DNA of 64,000 bases from Xenopus tropicalis (taxonomy: Eukaryota > Chordata > Amphibia > Anura > Pipidae). Positions 11,526 through 22,039 of the stretch are shown here, one piece after another. The stretch covers positions 19,559,212-19,623,211 of the forward strand of contig NC_030679.2 in assembly GCF_000004195.4 (NCBI RefSeq), in the 5' to 3' direction. How positions within the stretch are numbered: position 1 is the stretch's first letter; the number at the start of each line of letters is the position of its first letter. A program made the translations under genes and the position numbers. Below the pieces are notes generated by a model that worked only from the letters and a program-made list of their open reading frames with translations, was not told the DNA's origin and made no database searches.

Positions 11526-12093
11526 GTTTTGACAGCTATGGTGTTATGATCATAGAAGAGAGAGATTAGTCAAAGATCACCCCAGACAACATGTTGAGTT
11601 GACAGAGTTAATTAGCATGTAATCAATAAAGATAGTAAAGGGGGGAGTAGGACCAGGTTTAAGTGGAATGATGTTCAGTTCTGGTTTTGTTAGGTTCAGT
11701 TTGAGATGGCATTGATCATTCAGCTGGAGATTGCTAGGAGGTAGTAAGAGATTTGAGTCTGATAAGGATAAATGATAAAGCTTATTATCTGATTATATAC
11801 AGTACTTCATGTATAACTATATTGATTGTGAGCACTTAATCAGATGTTAAGTTGCTGCTTGAGCAGCAAAATAATTATCTAAACTGATGAGACATAGGTG
11901 GGCTTGGTCAGCCTCTAACCTTAATCTTTACTCCCCTAGTTCCATGAAGTAATTGTGCAACACTTTTGTTTGTCCAGTGGGACAAACCACATAAAACTGT
12001 CTTGGACAGTACCTTTTTGAAGTGATCCAGAGACGTTTTCATTTCTGCAAATAAATCTCTCTTAAAGCAACATCAACGTCTCTGTCTTTTATA

Positions 12094-12331
12094 GGGTTCT
12101 GTGGAAAAATCTATAGATTGTAAGCTCTACAGAGCAGGGACCTCCATCCTCTTGTGTCTTTGACTCTTATCTTATTGCAACTTTATCTTTTATTTATTTG
12201 TGTTTATTGTAATACTTTGTATTTATCTATTATCTTAATAACCCCCTGTTTGTATTAATGTATTCTACTGTACAGCGCTGCGTGCATAAGTAGCGCTTTA
12301 TAAATAAAGATATACATACATACATACATAC
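12094..12331 (+). repeat. L2-like LINE 3' end
   Basis: It contains ATTGTAAGCTCTACAGAGC, then CAGGGACCTCC, then TACAGCGCTGCG and AGTAGCGCTTTATAAATAAA, and ends in (CATA)n. This string of motifs is the typical 3' UTR and tail of L2-clade elements. The orientation is opposite to the remnant at 9719-11525, so it is a separate insertion. Confidence 0.75.
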
Positions 12332-13365
12332 AAGTCTTGATAAACACCTTTGTATATCATCAGCATACAGATCATATTTAAAGCCAATCTCTAAACCACC
12401 ATTTGCCAAGTGCTACCAATTGGAAAGTGAATTTCCTTGAGCAGTGGGAGAGACAAGCCACATAGATAGCAAGGTAGAGATAGAGTGGTGTAACTAATGG
12501 GGGTGCAATCCACGTGGGGAAGCTTGGAGATAGCATGCATCTACTTAGAAAGTGGACATGCAGGCTGGGAGTGTAAGAGAGACACATGTACAACCCAGCA
12601 TCTTGGCCTATGTCCACCATTCAACACAATTAAACCATGACTTACAACAGCCCAAAAGCAGCCACATACGCAGACTTACTATCGTATAACCAACAAATGA
12701 CAAACGTCCATGTGATATTTAGAACAACAGTTCATTAACATGCCAACTGCTACCTTGTAAATATATTAGGAAACATGGATCAGCAGACTGACTATGCAGC
12801 TAAAGATGCCAGATGTGAATTAGCCAATTACAAAATCCTATGCCAGTATTTTAATATCATTATAGTCAGAATAACTACACAGTATAGTGTCTCTGGGCCA
12901 AACTGAATAAAATGTTTAGAGCTGTCCAACTACAAAATGACTGATGGATCATTTCCTTGTCATGACAGGTCTGTTTCTTGTGTCCTGAAAATCATGACAT
13001 TGTTTGTACATGTATGGCTAGCTGAACTCCCCACAGAACCCACAAGCCAATGGGTGATAGGACTGGGCTGGCAGGACACCGGGCACTTGTGGGCCCTGCT
13101 CAAAACCGATCCCTGCTGGGCACTTGGGGGCCCACAGGTCCCCCTTTCCCGACTTACCTTAGTATGTGTGCTCGGGAGAGGGTGGGCGGCGGGGGCTCGT
13201 GTGTGTGGGGACCAGGGTGGGGGTCCCTTGGGGAGGGTGCGGGGCCCCTGGAGCTGCAGCCCCAGTGGACCCTGCACCCCCAGTCTGACCCTGAACACAG
13301 CACAGGGTAATTTACAGAGCAGGTTCTGGGGGGGAAAATATTAAAATTAACAAAATACAAAAACA
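12332..13365. other. No gene; GC-rich repeat-like patch at about 13050-13310
   Basis: From 12340 to 13000 nothing is recognisable. The GC-rich patch at 13050-13310 starts AGGACTGGGCTGG and ends CCCCCAGTCTGACCCTG. It may be a decayed relative of the CAGTGTCGGACTGG hAT family. Overlapping open frames here exist on both strands and look like a base-composition effect. Confidence 0.4.
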
Positions 13366-13815
13366 TTAAAGGGGTTGTTTACCCTTGAGTTACCTTTTAG
13401 TATGATGTAGAGAGGAATATTCCAAGTTTGCAATTGGTCTTTATTTTTTATTATATTTGTTTTATTTTTTAATTATTTGACTTTTTGTTCAGTAGCTTTC
13501 CAATTTGGAATTTAAGCAGCTATCTGGTTGCTAGGGTTAAAATTACCTTAGCAACAAGGGAGTGGTTTGAAAAGGGGCCTGGAATATGAATAGAAGAGGA
13601 CCTGAATAGAAAAATAAAAAGTAACAATAACAATAAAATTGTAGCCACACAGAGCAATAGCTTTTTGGCTGCTGAAAAGTTGAAAAGAGCCATAAAAAGG
13701 CAGCAAATAATTTAAAAAAAACTATAAAAAATAAATAATGAAGACCAACTGAAAAGTTGCTTAGAACTGCCCATTCTATAGCATTAGTTAACATATAGGT
13801 AACATGCCCCTTTAA
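13366..13815. mobile_element. T2/Kolobok-type palindromic MITE, TTAA target
   Basis: It starts TTAAAGGGGTTGTTTACCC and ends CATGCCCCTTTAA. The arms are imperfect inverted copies, for example CAATTGGTCTTTATT on the left and AATGAAGACCAACTG on the right. TTAA duplication and TTAAAGG ends fit the T2 MITE superfamily described from Xenopus. Fragments of this family also lie at 5556-5860, 34790-34980, 35790-36140, 49000-49380 and 55260-55530. Confidence 0.8.
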
Positions 13816-14583
13816 GAAGGAAAAAAAAGCTATACACACAGCTACATAGAATGCTTCTGCAGTATATACACAGATAAATTGCACTATTAAAATAACGATC
13901 CATCCACAGAAAACAAAGCATTGCAGAATGGGAAAACTGATGTATACTCCAATATAAGCAGAATTCATTTCCTAAGGCAATTTCCCTGCAAGCCAAGGTC
14001 CCTTTACAAAACCAGGTTCTAAATGTGCTTTTTATCCTGTTTGTTGATATCAGCCGCTCATCTGTCACTACAATTTCAATACACAGATGGCATTCAGTAT
14101 GTTTACTTCATAGCTGTATTCGGATAACGATCATTTCTCTTAATAAGGAAACCATCCATTTTTTAAAACTGTTCCATAAAATGCCAAAAGGTTGCCTTCC
14201 AAGAACATTACCAGTAACTGTGATATATGGCAAGAAAATCTGTAAATATCCCCATCATTTCTCTTCTTTGAAAGGTTAGCAGACCAATAAGTGATGAGCG
14301 AATAAAGGATGGAAGGCTGTGATTTCAATAAATGAGACGTGCCAATCAGGCAATCAGGGCTTCTGCTGTTTCTATCACTTGCCTTAGGTCATTGGATTTT
14401 GTGCGGCAGTGCAAGGTTATGTGGCTGATAGCTGTAAAGGGTTAATCCCTGGTGGCCTCATACATAGAGCCTTTTCTAAGCTCATATACCTTCTCCTTTA
14501 AGGCCTATTGCTCAATGGTCATTATGGCTGCTGCTGGTTTCCAGAGAAAAAATGGTTAAAACACCTAGTGGTTAAAACACCTA

Positions 14584-14823
14584 GTTCTGTCTGTTGCTGC
14601 TCCTGATAGTATGAACTGACAAGTTGGGAGCACCAAATCCACTAATCCCGAATCCTTCATGAGAGATTCAATCAAATAACGAACTGAGGCTACAAACTGC
14701 TCAAAGTTTTTGTCTTCATGTAACAAAAAGTCACATGATTTTAGGGATTCGAATTCAGATTTGATTAGGCTGAAAAAGACCTGTCCGAATCCTGAACTGA
14801 ATCCTGGCTTCGGTGCATCCCTA
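14584..14823. repeat. hAT-like MITE remnant
   Basis: The right end CGGTGCATCCCTAG is a common hAT-type terminus. The left end is degenerate (GGAGCACCAAATCC at about 14627). I could not find a convincing 8-bp duplication. Confidence 0.4.
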
Positions 14824-15099
14824 GCCCTGGCTAACACACAAGGAGCGCTGACAATCGCTCCATATGCATCAGCAAGGGAGTTTGCCAATTAACATTATCA
14901 AGGGTGGTAACAGTCTGACAGGTTTTGTTCACTGCTGACCCAGAGCCGGCAGCAGTGAGCGGCTAGTTACCAGGGGTGGCAAAAAGCCGCCCCTTATTAA
15001 CTTTAAGAGCCATAGTTTTGTTTTTTAAAATGAAAATATGGCTCTGCTAGTACAGAGAGCACATTGGCACTCTGCACTAGTGATGCAGCCCGCTCTGGA

Positions 15100-15480
15100 C
15101 CTGCTCCGATGCTTTAGTTGTTAGCGCGGAGTGGGAGAGATCGGCAGGCCTGGATTTGTGGCAAGCCCACAAAGGCTCGTGCCTAGGGCGGCACAAATTT
15201 AGGGGACCTCTCCCTACTGCTCCAAGTGTAAGTGTAAGTGTAAATGGGGGCAGCCTCAGGGTGCCCAGATGATGCTGCGGGGCTGCAGATCAAAGCAGCA
15301 GGCAGAGTGGAAGATATTCTAGCCAGGGCCGGATTTCCAAACTGGCCGCCCCAAGGCCACCCCCGGTCGTGCGCATGCACAAACAGCGGGGGCGCGCGCA
15401 TGCGCGGTAGGGTAAAATTGCATACAGGGCACATACGGGAACACAAATTTTACAATTTTGGTGCGGCGGGGCGGCATCAG
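15100..15480. repeat. GC-rich interspersed repeat patch with an NRF-1-like site
   Basis: Segments such as GCCTAGGGCGGCACAAATTT and AGGGCCGGATTTCCAA look like interspersed repeat material. CGCGCATGCGCG at 15395-15406 matches the NRF-1 palindrome. No clear ends are visible. Confidence 0.35.
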
Positions 15481-16997
15481 ATTTCCATGATTAAGCAGCC
15501 TGTGCCTCTTAGGCTGGCTAGCCACACAATATCCTTCTATTTTGCTAGAGCAGTTCTACTGTGTTATAAGCCCATTAGGAGTATAAATGGTACTATCCAT
15601 AGGATGGACAACTCCCTAGATTTTCTTATAACATGTACTAAGTGACCATAGGTGGAGAATAATAAAGCCACAAAAAGTGACCAGCTGCTATATATAAGCT
15701 GTCCCATGGAAGTCCATCTGTTGGTATCCTCGCCAGTCACAAATCTCATTCTCCTTCCCTGTTTACAATACTATAAATCTATGCCAGCATATACATATGT
15801 TTCTATTTGTGTGCAGTCCTGAGTTATAGAACTTACTGCACAGTAGGCAGGGTCTTGTCAGATTGGATGTATTATCATAACTGGGAGTGGCCAGGCAGAT
15901 CAGGGAGTGAACTTAACTGTTTAATTTTTGAAAGACAATTTAAGGGTACAATAACATTTGAAAGACATGTTGGGACCCATAGGGTTAACACTCCCTATGG
16001 TCTTATCCCCTACACTTCTTAGTTTGCTGTTACTAAGCGGAATGATATGTTTCCACTTTTGATATTATTAGCCAATTATTGGCTCTTAGATAGGATGACT
16101 ACTTCCTGCACACTGTAATACAGTGAAATGCAGGGCGTAGAAGGTGGTGTTCCCGGTAACCTGGACTGACTAGGCCCAGAAGCTGGGAGCCCTAGAGGAA
16201 GCCATTTTACTAGTGATCTAAGTCGGGGAGCAGAATGAGGTAAAGTCAGTTTGCAGGTTAGACCTCTGTAATAGCACTCTCTAGCAGTGTGACTTCGCTG
16301 TGTGCTCCAACAAAGGAGAATTTAGTGGGTTTATACAGCCAAGGCTCTGCTGCCTTATTGTAGGGACTGCAGTTAAGACTGCAAGCTGTATTGATCTGGA
16401 CCATTTAAGGTGGACACCCTTGGGACTCTACTTTCCCACATCAGTCTCCACAGTGGTGCTACAACATTCTGCTTTTTTTTACAGATATAAAATATATATA
16501 ATATTTATATAACTGCACCTGACATTGTGCAACTATACCTCAGTGCTGTGAGTATTCACTCTGCATATGCTTTGTATTACACCAATAAACCAAGTTCTAG
16601 TTAATTGCAAAGAACCTCTGGCATCCTAATTTCAGCTTTTACACCTTTGTAGTTCCACAAATCTCATAAGCACATTTCTTCACATTTGTGAAGGCTATCC
16701 TCGTGTTAGAGTCATGTGTGCCCGTGTTCATACCCTCTAGCAGGACATTGGCAAAATACTAGCCAAAATAGGGTTACAGACACAAAAAACATATGCATAA
16801 AAGTTGGTTTGCACTGCACTCTAACACTGTGCTGTGATTGGGGTTGAAGACTGGTTCAAACCTGGACAGATGGCAACCCTACTTGCACTCTGTAGTACTG
16901 ACTTCCTCGCAGAGTTTACATGAGCAACTCACATGGTCCACCAAGTCCAAGTAGTCCAAGGCCTGTTGTTAAAGAGGTTGGACTTGTTAGGAAATGG
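15481..16997. other. No recognisable gene or repeat
   Basis: No exon-like frame and no terminal repeat were recognised. Confidence 0.35.
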
Positions 16998-17421
16998 TTA
17001 AAGGGGAAGGAAAGACTAAGTCACTTGGGGGTGCCAAAATGTTAGGCACCCCCAAGTGACTTAGATCACTTACCTTGTACCCTGGGCTGGTGCCCCTGTA
17101 CGGAGAGAACAGCACCAGCCCGGGGTAGCAGCGATCGCTTCCTCCTTCCTTTTCGCTTGCACGCACATGCGCAGTAGAGTGAAAAGCTGAACTTAAACAA
17201 GAAAGTCGGCTTTTCACTCTACTGCGCATGCGCCGGCAGATGGATTTCGCCAGGCAGAAGAAAAAGGAAGGAGGAAGCGCTTCCTACAGGTACCCTGGGC
17301 TGGTGCTTTTTTCTTCTAACAGGGGCACTAGCCCGGGGTAAAAGGTAAGCGATCTAAGTCACTTGGGGGTGCCTAACATTTTGGCACCCCCAAGTGACTT
17401 AGCCTTTCCTTCTCCTTTTAA
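16998..17421. mobile_element. T2-type palindromic MITE, copy 1, multi-hairpin
   Basis: TTAA at both ends (16998-17001 and 17418-17421), termini TTAAAGGGGAAGGAAAG and CTTTCCTTCTCCTTTTAA. The whole element is an inverted repeat, and it is also a row of local hairpins. Near 17020 AAGTCACTTGGGGGTGCC pairs with GGCACCCCCAAGTGACTT. Near 17090 GGGCTGGTGC pairs with GCACCAGCCC. The central stem GCGCAGTAGAGTGAAAAGC pairs with its inverse near 17207. A perfect NRF-1-like site TGCGCATGCGCC lies at 17223-17234. Other copies: 27433-27854 (complete), 38145-38563 (decayed), 50320-50510 (half). Confidence 0.9.
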
Positions 17422-18060
17422 GGGTTGTGGGTGCATTTTGGGAATGGTTAGGGTATGGCAAGTTAGTCATATGAGGCCACAAGATTTTAAGGCCTGTCTG
17501 AGAATTTAAAGGGGAAAAATACTGGCTATAACCTAATTACAGATATGATTCACTATGCCTACTTGCACCATGTCATATACTTTCAGTTATCTAAAATAGG
17601 GAGGGCAGGATTTTGACTATTCTGATGTTTGTTGTAACCAAATATCTGACTAGTGGCCCTGCAAAACCTATTGGGCCCAGTGAGGGCAACTGGGCAACCA
17701 TGTTACAAAAGTCTGGTATCCTCTAAGTCTCAAAATCAGTTTTAATCAGCTGACATTGTTTCAGGAGTCAGAGCCAGTAGTACAGGCAATATAAATGTAC
17801 AGATGACACTTTTTTAATAGCAATACATTTACAAACAGCTTTAATAATGTTAAGTTTAATAAAAAACCACTGAAAACAGTAATTAAGGTATACTGGGAAG
17901 TTGTTTAGAATCACATTTTCTTTCTCTATGCTTAAAAAAGTGGGTCACAATGCTGTTGTTTTACAATGTCTCCCCCTAGTGTTAGAGAACCCTTATCATT
18001 CTGAAAACATTTTTTTACTCAAGTGAGGTTTATTAAAGCTGACAGAATAAACATACTACA
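17422..18060. other. No gene; weak repeat fragments
   Basis: At 17760-17960 there is a half-element that resembles the fragment at 34980-35100 (ACATTTACAAACAGCTTT and similar blocks). Otherwise nothing is recognised. Confidence 0.35.
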
Positions 18061-18420
18061 GATTTGTACAACCACAATCTTGATATAAAGTACGCATTAT
18101 TAACATTTGAGTCTACACGAGTCTACATATCAGCGCAAAATGAAAAAAAGCATCCTTGCAAGGTCAGTAGATTTGATTTACATTGTTTTTGGTCTGATTC
18201 TTTGTTGTATGCATCAGAGATATTGACCTATCCAGGGCATATTATACAAGGAGCAAACTTAGTAAAATGTTCCCTGTACTTTCACCTTTCTGCCTGTGGT
18301 GTTCCAAAGCTCCAGGTACCTTATTACACATACTGTGGTCCTTCTCAAAAATTAAACCATACTGGGAAGGAGTCCTATTCCTACTTCTGTGTCCACCCAA
18401 CATAAGGGCCTGCCAAGCTG
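18061..18420 (+). pseudogene. L1-like LINE ORF2 C-terminal remnant
   Basis: Frames here read CLWCSKAPGTLLHILWSFSK and then KIKPYWEGVLFLL. This is the Cys-rich C-terminal region (C..C, HI.W.C, I..FW) found at the end of L1-clade ORF2. At least one frameshift lies upstream. It abuts the minisatellite at 18486, so the array may have arisen at the LINE 3' end. Confidence 0.65.
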
Positions 18421-18485
18421 TACAAAAACCCCTTATAAAAACAAAACAAACCCAAAACATATCTCAGCGCCCATCCACTGTCTTC

Positions 18486-19500
18486 CATATGCATCACAGA
18501 ACAGCCAAGGTGCCCTCCATATGCATCCCAGTACAGCCACAGTGCCCTCCATATGCATCCCAGTACAGCCACAGTGCCCTCCATATGCATCCCAGTACAG
18601 CCACAGTGCCCTCCATATGCATCCCAGTACATCCACAGTGCCCTCCATATGCATCCCAGTACAGCCACAGTGCCCTCCATATGCTTCCCAGTACAGCCAC
18701 GGTGCCCTCCATATGCATCCCAGTACAGCCACGGTGCCCTCCATATGCATCCCAGTACAGCCACGGTGCCCTCCATATGCATCCCAATACAGCCACGGTG
18801 ACCTCCATATGCATCCCATTACAGCCACGGTGCCCTCCATATGCATCCCAGTACAGCCACGGTGCCCTCCATATGCATCCCAGTACAGCCACGGTGCCCT
18901 CCATATGCATCCCAGTACAGCCACAGTGCCCTCCATATGCATCCCAGTACAGCCACGGTGCCCTCCATATGCATCCCAGTACAGCCAAGGTGCCCTCCAT
19001 ATGCATCCCAGTACAGCCACAGTGCCCTCCATATGCATCCCAGTACAGCCATGGTGCCCTCCATATGCATCCCAGTACAGCCAAGGTGCCCTCCATATGC
19101 ATCCCAGTACAGCCACGGTGCCCTCCATATGCATCCCAATACAGCCACGGTGACCTCCATATGCATCCCATTACAGCCACGGTGCCCTCCATATGCATCC
19201 CAGTACAGCCACGGTGCCCTCCATATGCATCCCAGTACAGCCACAGTGCCCTCCATATGCATATCAGTACAGCCACGTTGCCCTCCTTATGGGTCCCAGT
19301 ACAGCCAAGGTGCCCTCCATATGCGTCCTAGAACAGCTAAGGTGCCCTCCATATGCATCTCAGTACAGCCACAGTGCCCTCCTTATGCATCCCAGTACAG
19401 CCAAGGTGCCCTCCATATGGCTCCTAGAACAGCAAAGGTGCCTTCCATATTCATCCAAGAACAGCTATGGTGCTTTCCGCATGCATTGCAGAACAGCCAG
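18486..19500. repeat. Minisatellite, 32-bp unit, about 31 copies
   Basis: The unit is CAGCCACGGTGCCCTCCATA followed by TGCATCCCAGTA. Cores start at 18502, 18534 and so on at a steady 32-bp step. The main variants are CACGG/CACAG/CAAGG at one site and GCCCTCC/GACCTCC at another. The last copies (after about 19270) are more diverged. Since 32 is not a multiple of 3 and the unit lacks stops, each frame reads through a 96-bp, 32-residue super-repeat, which gives long open frames on both strands. These are best read as artefacts. Every unit carries CATATGCAT. Confidence 0.95.
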
Positions 19501-19520
19501 TTCTGCAAGTTCACGAACAT

Positions 19521-19598
19521 CCAGAGCACAGGGTACCAGGAACGTGGGAGATTTTACCTGTTGGTTGAATCTCCCTGTACCATCCCCTGTGCTCTGGA
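19521..19598. repeat. Imperfect inverted repeat at the minisatellite edge
   Basis: CCAGAGCACAGGGTACC at 19521 is mirrored near 19580 by CCTGTGCTCTGG. The loop is about 40 bp. Confidence 0.6.
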
Positions 19599-19599
19599 T

Positions 19600-20237
19600 A
19601 CAGACTCAGCTATGGTTGTTTCAAGTTTTGCAGTTTTAAATTGAACATACAGTAGCTTTCTCTAACTATCTTTGAGAGGTGCTTCCCTCAGCTAGCCTAG
19701 AACCAAATTATGAAGCAGTGCAAGCTACTTATTACTGAGAATGTACTTATTCTTTCCATGACTGCGGAAAAATTGAAAGTATATAAGAGGAAAGAACTTT
19801 TGCCTCACTTTTTCGCCCCGGAATCGCAGTCGTGAACAGGAAGAGCAGTAAGTAACTGCTGCTAAGTCTAGATGCAGACTTTTCACTACAATAGCTGGTG
19901 CAAAGGAACTTTTGATCTCAGAGCTCATCTGAGTTCATCGCCAATAACAGACTCATTGGTCTCCCATCTTGGTGGAGGGAGACAGAGGGAAGGGAGAAAA
20001 AAAAAAACCTCATGATTACCCCTTCCTTTAAGAGGAGTCTAAATAATTACCTGTAAATTGTATTTCAAGTGCCGAGTTTTCTTTCTTTACCCTATGCAAA
20101 GGGATGGCTGTGTACTTGTGCATCAACTTGATTGGGCAAATTTCCATTAAGCTTTTGTTGTTGCACATCTGCCTTACATTGAGCTATGTAGTCAATTAAT
20201 TACTAGTACCACAAGAATCCATCAATTTGTAAATTGC
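19600..20237. other. No recognisable gene or repeat
   Basis: No exon-like frame or repeat end was recognised. Confidence 0.35.
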
Positions 20238-20269
20238 ATACATACATACATACATATATACATACATAC

Positions 20270-20322
<53 letters not shown>
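20238..20322. repeat. (CATA)n and (TA)n microsatellite
   Basis: CATA units at 20238-20270 are followed by a pure TA run to about 20322. Confidence 0.9.
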
Positions 20323-20326
<4 letters not shown>

Positions 20327-20739
20327 CATATACATACCTGGGACTTCCACATGCAGCTGTCCCCCCATCTCTAGATCCCCTGGCACGGAAATACCCCATG
20401 TGAACGTTAATACATACAACCTCCTACGGAGGATTGTGCATATTCCCCTTTATCCCCCACTTACTCCCACCATTAACCCTACTCGAAGTGTGCCTCCTCT
20501 GAGAACTGGTGGTTGCTCTATCATATCCTACATCCCACCTTTTTTGGATTAACCTATGTTTCTTTGATACCCCATCACCCCTTCTTTCCCCATTTATCAC
20601 AATCTTACCCTAAACTACCCCCCATCTACAAACCTCATATTTTAACCCTACCTCCTCCCCTTTTTTCTTTACCACCCACCAATTCCACTCATACTTCAAT
20701 AATTACATTATATCGCTATATAATAGACTATAATTCATT

Positions 20740-22037
20740 ATGACTCCTAGATCAGATTTTCTGAAGCTTAAGATTGTAAGCCTCAATATTAACAGGCACA
20801 ACTCACCTGCTAAATGAATTTTGTTATCTTTTGAACTCTGCAAAGCCAAAGCCAATATTGTGTTTTTTCAGGAAAATTATTACAAAGAAGGTGGAATAAA
20901 AAATATTACCCTGAAGCATATATGAGCAACCCACAGATGAGCAGGGTCCGGGGTGTAGCTGTTCTCTTCTCTCAAGATGTACAATTTCAAGCTATAGACC
21001 ACTGGAAAGATACAAAAGGTAGATATGTGTTTGTTATTGGATGTATAGCTAACCATATATACATTTGCCTATTTATACATGCGCAACTCCTTCCAGGCCA
21101 AAGCCCTATACTACACACTTAATAAATTAAAAACTTTTACCAAAGGCACACTGATCCTGGGATTGAAACAAATTTAATTTCCCGCTAGACCCGACGCTTG
21201 ACTGCTCCTCCGGTAGGTCCAATGTCCCATATGGGTAACTTTCACACTGTAAAACACTCTACACTAGCAACAGGTCATAGACGCATGGCGTATCCACCAC
21301 CCATCTCATAAAAAATATTATTCTCACAGGTTTAACATTTACACCAGAATAGACTACATTTTCATTTCTCATGACTCAATACAAAACATACTGAAAACGG
21401 AGATACACACCAGGACTTGGTCAGACAACGGTCTCCCTTAGTACTTACACTTAGTACCCAGAACCTCATGCCAAATCCAACACGTGGCAGCTGAACGAAT
21501 CCCTCTTCAAAGACAAAGCGATAGTGACTGAACTTACCACCAAAAATGACCAACATTTCAAAGAAAACATCACCTGAGATTTCTCCCATAACAAACTGGG
21601 AAGCCCATAAATGGGTCCTGAAAGGATATTTAATTCAAACAGGGACTATTCGTAAAAAGAACAAAGAAAAGAAATTGCTCTCTTAAATCCAAAAGCTTGA
21701 ATCCTAACACCAGCAATCACATGCAATAACTACACTGGCTGATTTAACACAAGTTAGGGAGGGGCTCTCCAAATTATTCAATTAATTTACACAAAGGGCT
21801 ATTATGATTTCTCACTACAAATTCTACAAGCATTGTGACAAGTGTGCGAAAATACTAGCCAATACACATTGCAACTATATGCACAGCATAAAAAACAAAA
21901 CAGGACACTTAGTCCACCAGACAGAACAAATAGCCCAGACCTCTCTTTACAACTTACTCAATAACACTGCAACCTTACTGTATAAAGTAATTAGTTTAGA
22001 CCAGGTAGGATTTGTACCCGGCAGGGAGGCCAGATAG
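20740..22037 (+). pseudogene. L1-like LINE ORF2 remnant (endonuclease and start of RT)
   Basis: The N-terminus reads LKIVSLNINRHNSP near 20767, the usual opening of an L1-type apurinic endonuclease. It is followed by VFFQENYYKEGG and by SRVRGVAVLFSQDVQF near 20940. Near 21285 a frame reads RFNIYTRIDYIFISHDS, then TRTWSDNGLP, the conserved C-terminal endonuclease block with the SDH-like motif (here SDN). At the end VISLDQVGFVPGREAR at about 21990-22034 is the L1 RT segment before the catalytic palm. Several stops and frameshifts separate these blocks, so it is dead. It is truncated at about 22037, inside the RT. Confidence 0.75.
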
Positions 22038-22039
22038 GG

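Noticed and set aside
12937..13344. 135-codon plus-strand frame in GC-rich DNA
   Set aside because: Overlapping frames are open on both strands, no family motif is visible, and the segment resembles decayed repeat DNA.
13543..13968. 141-codon minus-strand hydrophobic frame
   Set aside because: Most of it is the inverse of the TTAA-flanked MITE at 13366-13815; the Phe/Tyr/Leu-rich translation comes from A/T-rich DNA rather than a membrane protein.
16998..17421. CRISPR-like or tRNA-like structure from repeated hairpins
   Set aside because: The repeats are inverted arms of a MITE with TTAA ends; there are no regularly spaced direct repeats with unique spacers, and the organism is a vertebrate.
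18267..19644. Long open frames (up to 354 codons on + and 260 on -) in the 32-bp repeat
   Set aside because: They exist in all phases on both strands because the unit has no stop codon and its length is not a multiple of 3; no signal, domain or codon bias supports coding.
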